A stretch of 64,000 bases of DNA from positions 1-64,000 of the forward strand of contig JAEWIZ010000016.1 in assembly GCA_023386815.1 (NCBI GenBank). Reading direction: 5' to 3'. The notes beneath the pieces were generated by a model. It worked only from the letters and a program-made list of their open reading frames with translations, was not told where the DNA came from and made no database searches. The position numbers and the translations under genes were made by a program. The DNA comes from Bacillota bacterium (GTDB taxonomy: Bacteria > Bacillota > Clostridia > Lachnospirales > Lachnospiraceae). Positions 45,664-53,238 of the stretch are shown here, in pieces; position 1 is the first letter of the stretch, and each line of letters begins with the position of its first letter.

Positions 45664-46968
45664 TTATTTAAATATATTGAATACTCCAACAGATGCCAAG
45701 AGAATGACTAATGCCCATACTAATAAAGTAACAATAAATTGCTTATAGAATACTTTATCTCTTAATTGTTCATCTTTGATTCCTGATAATAATAAGCTAC
45801 CACCGGTTGAGAATGGTGAAATACCGGTACAACATGAACCGATTAAAATACAAGATACCAATAATACTGGACTTAATCCTGTGGTTGCTGATAAGGAAGG
45901 AACCATAGGTACAAGCATTGGAACTACTACTGTGACAGCTCCTGAGAAGAAACTCATACCACCAGCAATTATTACAAGTACTCCCGGTACAATGGCGGAT
46001 GGAATACTGGAGCTTACCCAGTTTGATAAAAATTCAACCGCTCCTGCAACAGTTGCTACACCCATCAGCATAGAGATACCACCAACCATTACTATGGTAT
46101 TCCAAGGGATTTGATTCTTAATGATTTTTTTCTCGTCACCCAGTCTTAATGCTGCGCAAAGAAGTGCACCAACGATGGCAAGCATCTGGATATCAAAGTA
46201 TTTTGCCATTTTAACTGTAACAGGATTCGGAGCTATTAGATTAATTACAACCGGTATAAAGATCAGAAGCATAACACCAAGAATCACATATAGATTTTTC
46301 TTCTGGATGGAAGTTGCCGCAGCCGGTTTGCTCATTTCAATTTTTTTAATTTTATATCCACCTAATACGACATATGCTATTAAAAATACAATCGTATTCT
46401 CAATTAAACTGTGTCCAAATACAGAGGTAGTCATGGCCATTGATTGATCCACATACTCTGTTGCTTCCAACAAACCACGTACAATAACACCACCTTGGCT
46501 GAGTGTAAAATTAGATCCTGATAAGGATCCGGATGATATAGCAATTAGTACTAATAACGGATTCATTCCAGTTTGAATTGCGATAGCAATACCAATCGGA
46601 GCCATAAATGCGGTTACCGCCGGAGCACCTGCCCCAATACCTGCCAGAACCGTACAAATCACAAAAATAGCAATCGGTACTGCCCATGCAACATCTTTAA
46701 CTACATACAACATTTTATCCGCCATCATTTTCAGCGTTCCGTTTTCTACGGCATAACCATAGAAAAGTGTAATACTCATTAACATAAATGCTATCTTTGT
46801 AGGCCACATAGCAACGATCTCAGAAATTTTTAAATCCATAAAGAAACAGCCAATGATGTAAGCAAATACCATTGCCACAACACCTGTGTTGATTTTAAAT
46901 TTAAAGCCGATTGCGATTGATACAAGAACTGAAATTAAAATTATAGCTAACATTAAACCTGTATTCAT
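45664..46968 (-). CDS. SLC13/MatC-like carboxylate transporter
   Basis: A 434-residue membrane protein with about 11-12 segments. The N-terminal half (GFKFKINTGVVAMVFAYIIG, then KIAFMLMSITLFYGYAVENG) resembles the MatC_N dicarboxylate carrier family, and the internal repeat with GSLSGSNFTLSQGGVI and GSCCTGISPFSTGGSL resembles the SNT-type hairpin tips of the DASS/ion transporter superfamily. It probably imports the organic acid used by the operon. ATG at 46968 is chosen since AGGAGGA lies just upstream. It lies between the two glycyl radical enzyme genes. Confidence 0.8.
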   Translation of the reverse strand: MNTGLMLAIILISVLVSIAIGFKFKINTGVVAMVFAYIIGCFFMDLKISEIVAMWPTKIAFMLMSITLFYGYAVENGTLKMMADKMLYVVKDVAWAVPIAIFVICTVLAGIGAGAPAVTAFMAPIGIAIAIQTGMNPLLVLIAISSGSLSGSNFTLSQGGVIVRGLLEATEYVDQSMAMTTSVFGHSLIENTIVFLIAYVVLGGYKIKKIEMSKPAAATSIQKKNLYVILGVMLLIFIPVVINLIAPNPVTVKMAKYFDIQMLAIVGALLCAALRLGDEKKIIKNQIPWNTIVMVGGISMLMGVATVAGAVEFLSNWVSSSIPSAIVPGVLVIIAGGMSFFSGAVTVVVPMLVPMVPSLSATTGLSPVLLVSCILIGSCCTGISPFSTGGSLLLSGIKDEQLRDKVFYKQFIVTLLVWALVILLASVGVFNIFK

Positions 46969-46991
46969 AATCATTCCTCCTGTAAGTGTGT

Positions 46992-49394
46992 TTATAATTG
47001 TTTATAACCTGTACGGTTGATTACTTCATCCTGAACTTCTTTTGATAAAGCCGTAAAATATGCACTATAACCAGCAACACGAACCACAACATCTCTATAT
47101 TTTTCAGGTTCTTCTTGTGCCGCTTTTAATGTCTCCTGGTCAATCACGTTAAACTGAATATGTTTACCGCCATTCGTAAAGTAGGTTTTCATAACCGTTG
47201 CCAGTTTATATAAATCTTCCTCAGTCTGTAATGCAGAAGGATGGAATTTCATATTTAGCAAAGTTGCCTGATATTCATCCTGATTAATCTTCATTGCACT
47301 TTGTAACACAGCTAAAGGACCTTTTGTATCTTTTCCCTGCATAGGAGACATACTTCCATCTGCTAAGATCGTCTTTGCTTTTCTTCCATCCGGAAGTGCA
47401 CCTACTGCTAGTCCACCGGGCTGATGGGCTGTTATTGAAATAGCAGTTGGCATTACATATCCACCATATGCATGTTCAAGTCTTGATACAGATTCAGCAT
47501 ATTGATGATAGATATTTTTAGCCACTGTATCTGGCAAGTCATGATTGTTTCCATATTTAGGTGCATTCAGAAAATCCTTATGCATACGTTCATATCCAAT
47601 CCAATCAGCCTCTAATGCTTCCATCAACTGTGACATGGTATACTGCTTCTTATCAAATACCAAGTCCTTTACAGCAGCCATAGAGTCTGCTACATTTATT
47701 ACTCCTACAGCTACAAGACATGCTGCATTATCAAAATCAAAGGTACGATTCAGCATATCTTTTCCGCATTTAACACCGTTATTCATTAAGGATGAACGGA
47801 AGGGATCCGGAAACAGTTCTTTTTGGGAAATCATTTCTACATTGCAGCGTTCTGCTGCCATTTGTAATAGGTAATCCATTTGCCGAAAGAAAGCTTCCTG
47901 ATATTCTTCAAAGGTCTGAAATTCAGTAACATCACCTGTCTTAATTCCCACAACTTCCTTTGAAAACGGACAATAACCATTGTGTAAAAAGATGTCGTAA
48001 GCTTCCGCCACAATAAACATAATTGCTGTCTGCGTTCTAGTTAAGGCTGGTAAATTACCATCCAAACACCCCGTCATTGCATAATCTCTGGCATCTTCGG
48101 TTGGGCATCCATGACTTTCAAAGAATTTAATGTAACTGTCATCTCCAACAAAAGCGGGCATACCTAATCCCGATCTTACGACCTTTAAACCTTCCACAAT
48201 CAAATCCAGGCTGGTATCTTTATGTACTCGCAATGTGCAGGTAAAGTGGGGAACCTGTGTATCTAAGGCGGATTTCATAACCAAACTGGTAAGTTCATTC
48301 GCCGCATCCGTTCCATCTGCTTTAACGCCTCCCAAAGTCCAGTTATGCCATTTGGCCATACCTGCATTTTTCTTGCGATTTGCTTTACCGGATACACGAT
48401 TCATCTTCATTTCTTTGATTCGCAGTAACTCAATTAACTCTAGAACTTCCTCCTCATTAATCGAACCTTCATCGATATCCTTGCGGTAATATGGATACAT
48501 ATATTGGTCAAACCGACCTGCTGCCGCTGTGGGGGAGGGGCAAGCTAGCAGGAAAGTAAACCAGAAAGCCTGAATTGCTTCTCTGAAGTTATTTGCTGGA
48601 TATTCGGGAACATTACGACAGATTCGAGCCATCTCCTGAAGTTCTTTCCTACGTATGTCACTTGGCTCTTTCAATGCCATCTTTTCAGCTAAATCCGCAT
48701 ATCGATTTGCATAGCGGATCCATGCTTCATATACAATAATGACTGCTTCCCAATAATGCTTCTTATCAATGGAATCCCCTTGAAAGTATCTAAGCTTGTT
48801 CAGCTCTTCTTTGCATTCATTGATTACTGATCTGGCACCTTTTTGTAATATTTTCTCGAAATCAATTACTACTAAGAAAAATCCAGGTCCAAGTCCCATT
48901 CCTGATTGGGCAAATCCACCTCCTGAGCCACCCTTCTTATCTTTCCAGGGCGGAAGAATTACACTGGATTTCATAAATGGCCAAAGTCTGTCATCTTCAC
49001 CTAGTGTTTCGCCCATTGCTTTCACCAGATTACTATTTAAGCTATTACCACTGAATTTTTCATTCAGCTCATACAACTCCTTTTCATCATCTGGATTTAT
49101 TGTGTAAATTTCACTTTTTAAAGCTTCCACTTCGTCAGGAGTCCAGATGCCATATTCATAGTCAATTTCCAAACCGAATGGCTTACTGGCACCTTCACCA
49201 GCCAACAAATCATCTTTTTCTATGAAAATTGTGATATTGTCTAGAATATTTGCATGGATTTGTGCACGACGTAGAATTTGAGGTAGGCCTTCTGTTACTT
49301 TCAAAGTTTCATTAGCTATTCTAAATTTTTCAATACACAAAGGATATTTATTAATTCTTAATCTTTCTTTTAGACTCATAATTCTGTCATTCAT
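46992..49394 (-). CDS. Glycyl radical enzyme 2 (paralogue of enzyme 1)
   Basis: An 800-residue glycyl radical enzyme, clearly paralogous to enzyme 1 and most similar in the C-terminal half. Radical Gly is residue 775 (VRVAGYSAYFT), active Cys residue 443 in AMTGCLDGNLPALTRTQ, again Cys-x-Asp. GRFDQYMYPYY, AKWHNWTLGG and PTAISITAHQPGG are conserved. Substrate-region differences (SPTAAAGRF against GTTPGGRF; GNLPALT against VQLPGKS) point to a different or complementary substrate. First gene of the operon, divergent from the regulator. Specificity is unknown. Confidence 0.92.
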   Translation of the reverse strand: MNDRIMSLKERLRINKYPLCIEKFRIANETLKVTEGLPQILRRAQIHANILDNITIFIEKDDLLAGEGASKPFGLEIDYEYGIWTPDEVEALKSEIYTINPDDEKELYELNEKFSGNSLNSNLVKAMGETLGEDDRLWPFMKSSVILPPWKDKKGGSGGGFAQSGMGLGPGFFLVVIDFEKILQKGARSVINECKEELNKLRYFQGDSIDKKHYWEAVIIVYEAWIRYANRYADLAEKMALKEPSDIRRKELQEMARICRNVPEYPANNFREAIQAFWFTFLLACPSPTAAAGRFDQYMYPYYRKDIDEGSINEEEVLELIELLRIKEMKMNRVSGKANRKKNAGMAKWHNWTLGGVKADGTDAANELTSLVMKSALDTQVPHFTCTLRVHKDTSLDLIVEGLKVVRSGLGMPAFVGDDSYIKFFESHGCPTEDARDYAMTGCLDGNLPALTRTQTAIMFIVAEAYDIFLHNGYCPFSKEVVGIKTGDVTEFQTFEEYQEAFFRQMDYLLQMAAERCNVEMISQKELFPDPFRSSLMNNGVKCGKDMLNRTFDFDNAACLVAVGVINVADSMAAVKDLVFDKKQYTMSQLMEALEADWIGYERMHKDFLNAPKYGNNHDLPDTVAKNIYHQYAESVSRLEHAYGGYVMPTAISITAHQPGGLAVGALPDGRKAKTILADGSMSPMQGKDTKGPLAVLQSAMKINQDEYQATLLNMKFHPSALQTEEDLYKLATVMKTYFTNGGKHIQFNVIDQETLKAAQEEPEKYRDVVVRVAGYSAYFTALSKEVQDEVINRTGYKQL

Positions 49395-49509
49395 TTACTA
49401 TGGATTCCTTTCATGAAAACATTATACTTGAATGCTTCCCTAGCCAAGATCACGCGCGACTTGTCTTTATGGTTGTTATACTAGCAACTAAAATCAGCCT
49501 TTTCAACAG

Positions 49510-49527
49510 TTTGTTATAAAATTAACA
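49510..49527. promoter_or_regulatory. Candidate operator half 1 in the divergent promoter region
   Basis: TTGTTA-TAAAAT-TAACAA, a perfect 6-bp inverted repeat. A similar ATTGTT ... AACAAT lies 91 bases away at 49601-49620. Two like palindromes flanking a divergent promoter suggest regulator sites. Confidence 0.4.
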
Positions 49528-49600
49528 ACATGTAGTCACCGTGCACAATTTAATTTTTATTTTAGCATGATTTGCACATTCCTACTCTTACCTTGGATTT

Positions 49601-49633
49601 ATTGTTTATTTTTTAACAATACTGTAATATAAT
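49601..49633 (+). promoter_or_regulatory. Operator half 2 and promoter of the PucR-type regulator
   Basis: ATTGTT-TATTTTTT-AACAAT at 49601-49620 resembles the other palindrome. A perfect TATAAT -10 box is at 49628-49633, 32 bases before the start codon. No clear -35, which may mean that activation or autoregulation is needed. Confidence 0.45.
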
Positions 49634-49664
49634 AGGGATATATGAAAGAAAGGATCGAAAAACA

Positions 49665-51260
49665 ATGCCCCGAATCCAGTTTTTTCAACATGCTCTAAAA
49701 AAACATATACTTAGCAAACATCTAAGATTTGAAGATATTGGTGATATTGAAGGAATCATTCTGCTGAAAGAACAATCTTCTCTTCCACAAGGATATATTT
49801 TTATAGGTGAAGAAGATACAGTACAGCATTTACTTCAGACTACCGAGATTAAATTTCCTACCACTATTTTTATTGCAGGCAGCCGAAAGGATTTTCTGCC
49901 TATATTCAATCAAAAACAACCGATCAATTATATCTCTACTAATTTGGATATCATCGATTTATATAATAAGATTAATAAAATTGTGTCCAACTATAAATAC
50001 TGGACTTCTACTCTTTTGAAAGCTTTATGTGAAGGAAAAAACCTTCACCAGATTATTATTCTTGCCAGTAATATGATTAAAGCCCCAATCTACCTTCTTA
50101 ACGCCGGTTTTAAAGTAATCTGCAGTTATACCGAGAAGCAGATTGATGACATCTATGTAAAAGAAATCTCGGAGAACGGTTATCTTTCCTTTGACAGTAT
50201 CAATAGCATCTCTCTAGATACAAATTTAAAAATATACAGCAATATCAGACTATCTACATTCTCATCCCAATCCACGGATAGTACCTATTACCGATGTGAG
50301 ATAAGTTCAGAGAGTAATGTTATCGCAAATTTGCTGATTATCGTAAATCAAAGTCACTCCTATATCGATATGCCGGACTTAATACTCCACCTTTCAAATA
50401 TTATTAAAAAATTCTTGCTGGATGAATATGGTGATGCATTTCACCAAGATACCATTTGTTCAACTTTTATAAAGGATATTATTGAGCAAAAAATAGTTGA
50501 TATAAATGATATTGATAGCCGAAGCAAAATGCTTCCCTATCCTATCAAAGGTTTTTTATACTGTATACTGATACGATTTGATGAAGAAGGAAAAAAGAAA
50601 AAAATCCCCTTTAGCTATATAATTAGCCAACTGGAGGAGATCTTTGAAGAAACTAATATCACTGTGTATAAGGATGAAATTTATATTTTGTATTGTCAGG
50701 ACGAACGAACCTTTAGCGATTTATGTTTTGATTATGAACAATTATCTACCTTACTAGTAAGATATAATGCTTATGCAGGAATAAGCAATGGCTCTCGCCA
50801 TTTAAACAAGATCTATACTATGTATTTGCTCTCTGCAAATGCAATACGGCTTGGGGTTCCTTTTCGAAGAATGGATAGAAATCCAAGGATTTTTAACTAT
50901 GAGGATTATAGTATCTATTATCTCATTGATTTAAGTGTGCAAAAATTTACTCAGATTCACAATCATGACGATATCATTTATTTAACTCATCCATCTATCA
51001 TAGCAATCTGTCGTTATGACAAAAAGCACAAAACTAATTTGTGTGATGTTTTGTTCCACTATCTGATCAATGATAGAAGTATTATGCTTACTGCACAAGC
51101 ATTATATATGCATCGTAATACCGTTCAGAATAAAATCAATAAAATTTCTGAGATTATTACAATCCCCTTAGATAATGGTTACATGCAGCAACGAATGATT
51201 ATTTCCTATTATATTATGAAATACTACGAGATTTACATGAACAGCGCTTTAAAACTATAA
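49665..51260 (+). CDS. PucR/CdaR-type transcriptional regulator
   Basis: A 531-residue regulator. The N-terminal about 110 residues resemble the PucR purine-catabolism domain (KHLRFEDIGDIEGIILLKEQ), a GAF-like/GGDEF-like middle follows, and the C-terminus is a PucR helix-turn-helix: MLTAQALYMHRNTVQNKINK near residue 485. Such proteins activate or repress catabolic operons in response to the substrate. It is divergent from the nine-gene glycyl radical operon, with 270 bases between, and is its likely regulator. A ribosome site GAAAGGA precedes the ATG. Confidence 0.88.
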   Translation: MPRIQFFQHALKKHILSKHLRFEDIGDIEGIILLKEQSSLPQGYIFIGEEDTVQHLLQTTEIKFPTTIFIAGSRKDFLPIFNQKQPINYISTNLDIIDLYNKINKIVSNYKYWTSTLLKALCEGKNLHQIIILASNMIKAPIYLLNAGFKVICSYTEKQIDDIYVKEISENGYLSFDSINSISLDTNLKIYSNIRLSTFSSQSTDSTYYRCEISSESNVIANLLIIVNQSHSYIDMPDLILHLSNIIKKFLLDEYGDAFHQDTICSTFIKDIIEQKIVDINDIDSRSKMLPYPIKGFLYCILIRFDEEGKKKKIPFSYIISQLEEIFEETNITVYKDEIYILYCQDERTFSDLCFDYEQLSTLLVRYNAYAGISNGSRHLNKIYTMYLLSANAIRLGVPFRRMDRNPRIFNYEDYSIYYLIDLSVQKFTQIHNHDDIIYLTHPSIIAICRYDKKHKTNLCDVLFHYLINDRSIMLTAQALYMHRNTVQNKINKISEIITIPLDNGYMQQRMIISYYIMKYYEIYMNSALKL

Positions 51261-51292
51261 TTTGATACATATATAAATTTAATCGCACTGTA

Positions 51293-51326
51293 AAAAGAAG
51301 GTTGCCATTAATGACGACCTTCTTTT
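51293..51326. terminator. Bidirectional terminator
   Basis: AAAAGAAGGT (51293-51302) pairs with ACCTTCTTTT (51317-51326). It serves the regulator gene and possibly the convergent amidohydrolase gene. Confidence 0.85.
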
Positions 51327-51415
51327 AATTTTGAAGATTACACATTGATTTTCGATCCCATTTTCACCGATCACTACAAGCCTCTGTCACTTCTTCAGCC
51401 CGCCGAATACCCATG

Positions 51416-52453
51416 TCAATAAAGTTTGTAGGTATAAATATTCTCGTAATCTCCATAGAATTTAACAGCCATTGTTTTATCGGTCAAATTATATACGCTC
51501 GACCATTGTTCCTCACCAGGCACAGTCTGTTCGATCAACAAATTTAACGCGTCTTCGACTGAAATAATACCATTTGTTTCTGACAATACTTTTTCAAACG
51601 CCTTATATCGTTCAGAACTATAGCCCAGATGATTTTCGTTATTATATAAAAGCATATTTGTAGCTATCTGATAATTACCTTCTTTCTCCACTACCTTCAT
51701 GCCGCCATCTACATAATTGATAACAGCACAATTACCTGCAGCATCTGCAATCATGTATTGGGAAGGATACTTATCCTCCATTTTAACATTATACTTTAAT
51801 AACTGCTTCATAGCGTCTTCTACATTTTTTGCCTTCTCAATCGTAAAGCGAATCACAGAATAATCATACAACGTAACTTTATTATCATTGATATCTGATC
51901 TGGATCCTACCGGAACTGATAAAGCTCCAATAGCAACGCCCTTTTCATTCATGCCGTCAAAGGTATAATATGGTGCAGCAAGAGCGGTAAACTTTGAAAC
52001 CAGATTCGCATTATTCCAACCTAACCTCTGAAGATTTGCCATTCCTATCGTTCTTAAGCCATTCTTAGAATTCGTTTTAAGAACAAATGGTATTGCAATT
52101 TCTGTATCTAAGTTCCTAGCCAGAATATAATCGCCCTCAGGAGTTATTGCAAAAAAGGTAGAACATTGAAAATTATCATAGTAAAGTTTAGGAACACCTT
52201 TTAATAGATTAGCATTCATAAAATCAGTATATTCGTAATAGTTTAAGGAACCTGTCTTAAGATATTTATCAAAAGCATAGTCACCCCTGTAATTCATCTC
52301 ATGTACGGGTATATCATTGATTCTTTTAATGGAACTGATTGTTCTGATTTCATCAAAAAAACTGATATAAATAGTGCCCACGATCAGCAGGATAACGATA
52401 AATAGAATCAAAACAACATTCCTGAAAATTCTCAGTTTCCGTTTTTCTTTCAT
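51416..52453 (-). CDS. Membrane-anchored linear-amide (choloylglycine-type) Ntn hydrolase
   Basis: A 345-residue protein. One N-terminal transmembrane segment (about 11-30) anchors it with the catalytic domain outside. The Ntn nucleophile would be Cys in YYDNFQCSTFFAITPEG near residue 97, followed by DYILARNLDTE. This is the C-N hydrolase family that includes bile salt hydrolase and penicillin V acylase, and more distant members act on N-acyl lipids or peptides. In typical members the nucleophile is exposed by removal of the leader or Met. Here about 95 residues precede it, so autoprocessing or a variant role is implied. Substrate unknown. Not in an operon. Confidence 0.8.
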   Translation of the reverse strand: MKEKRKLRIFRNVVLILFIVILLIVGTIYISFFDEIRTISSIKRINDIPVHEMNYRGDYAFDKYLKTGSLNYYEYTDFMNANLLKGVPKLYYDNFQCSTFFAITPEGDYILARNLDTEIAIPFVLKTNSKNGLRTIGMANLQRLGWNNANLVSKFTALAAPYYTFDGMNEKGVAIGALSVPVGSRSDINDNKVTLYDYSVIRFTIEKAKNVEDAMKQLLKYNVKMEDKYPSQYMIADAAGNCAVINYVDGGMKVVEKEGNYQIATNMLLYNNENHLGYSSERYKAFEKVLSETNGIISVEDALNLLIEQTVPGEEQWSSVYNLTDKTMAVKFYGDYENIYTYKLY

Positions 52454-52583
52454 AAATGAAACCCTCCTTTTGCCATAAAATAATCACTAGTTCAACCGTA
52501 CAATATCAGATGTGTAATTGATAGAATCCACTTCCAGATCATCCATTTCACATCCTGTAAATTTAATCTGTTATCACTTTACA

Positions 52584-52611
52584 TTTACCTGGAATCGTGT
52601 TACAGTAAATA
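52584..52611 (+). promoter_or_regulatory. Candidate promoter of the antisense RNA
   Basis: TTTACC (52584-52589), 16 bases, TAAATA (52606-52611) on the plus strand, just before the putative antitoxin RNA. Weak match. Confidence 0.35.
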
Positions 52612-52617
52612 TAAGAA

Positions 52618-52708
52618 AAGGAGTAACCGACCACAAGGTGGTTAGCCTCCTAATATGGCTTTACTGCCCCTACTAAGTGTCCGGCTAAGACAAGGGGCAG
52701 TTATTTTT
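52618..52708 (+). ncRNA. Putative antitoxin RNA of a type I toxin-antitoxin locus
   Basis: A plus-strand RNA is inferred from the candidate promoter at 52584-52611 to the intrinsic terminator CTGCCCC ... GGGGCAG (52664-52670 with 52694-52700) followed by TTATTTTTT. It would be antisense to the 3' part of the minus-strand toxin message. The 3'-overlap arrangement is like RatA against txpA in Bacillus. Confidence 0.45.
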
Positions 52709-52799
52709 TATGCTTATTGTTCCTATTATTTAAATAGGTAAGCAGCGCAATAATTACTAATACAAAAGTAAATAAATCACTATATGTAACATAATTCAT
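52701..52799 (-). CDS. Small hydrophobic peptide, type I toxin-like (32 aa)
   Basis: A 32-residue peptide beginning MNYVTYSDLFTF. One membrane helix (about 9-24, LFTFVLVIIALLTYL) precedes a basic tail NNRNNKHKK, the layout of holin-like/TxpA-type toxins. GGGAGG lies 8 bases before the ATG and is locked in a perfect GC hairpin (52808-52813 with 52818-52823, 4-base loop). The 5' end of the message (GTTAGCCTCC) is complementary to its 3' end (GGAGGCTAAC), a long-range lock known from type I toxin messages. A promoter lies 57 bases upstream. Confidence 0.7.
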   Translation of the reverse strand: MNYVTYSDLFTFVLVIIALLTYLNNRNNKHKK

Positions 52800-52855
52800 T
52801 GGCACCACCTCCCTTCCGGGAGGCTAACAACCCTGTCTCGATTACTCCTATTTTT

Positions 52856-52884
52856 ATATTACCATATAATCCCTATTGCTACAA
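52856..52884 (-). promoter_or_regulatory. Promoter of the toxin-like gene
   Basis: On the minus strand TTGTAG (plus 52879-52884), a 17-base spacer and TAATAT (plus 52856-52861). Confidence 0.55.
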
Positions 52885-53194
52885 TCGAACATAATCTTAA
52901 TTTCTGCTTTTCCGATCTATCCTATCTTTATACACCATTCCATACGCAGTTTTATAGATTTAGATGCTGTCAAAAATGCAATTCAATACAAATAACACAA
53001 CGGATTAGCCGAAGGCAGTGTTAATAAGATCAAATTGATAAAACGAATCATATATATGGCGGAAACAGTTTTCACTTACTAAAAGCGAATGCTATATTAA
53101 ATGAATCATTATGTCAAATCAACTAAATCAGGAAAGAACCGGTTTACCGTTTACTTCTTTTCACACACCTTACAATTTAATCCACTATTTAAAA
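52885..53194. other. Gene-free stretch
   Basis: No coding frame with a ribosome site, no tRNA and no clear repeat. Only AT-rich spacer. Confidence 0.5.
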
Positions 53195-53225
53195 ATACCA
53201 CACAGAATCTTAACCTGTGTGGTAT
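53195..53225 (-). terminator. Terminator of the surface protein gene
   Basis: ATACCACACAG (53195-53205) pairs with CTGTGTGGTAT (53215-53225), and a T-run follows on the minus strand. Confidence 0.85.
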
Positions 53226-53238
53226 CCTTTCATTCTCA

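Noticed and set aside
43230..49394. Reading the glycyl radical enzymes as pyruvate formate-lyase
   Set aside because: They lack the adjacent Cys-Cys pair, and the activase has a ferredoxin insert typical of other glycyl radical enzyme classes.
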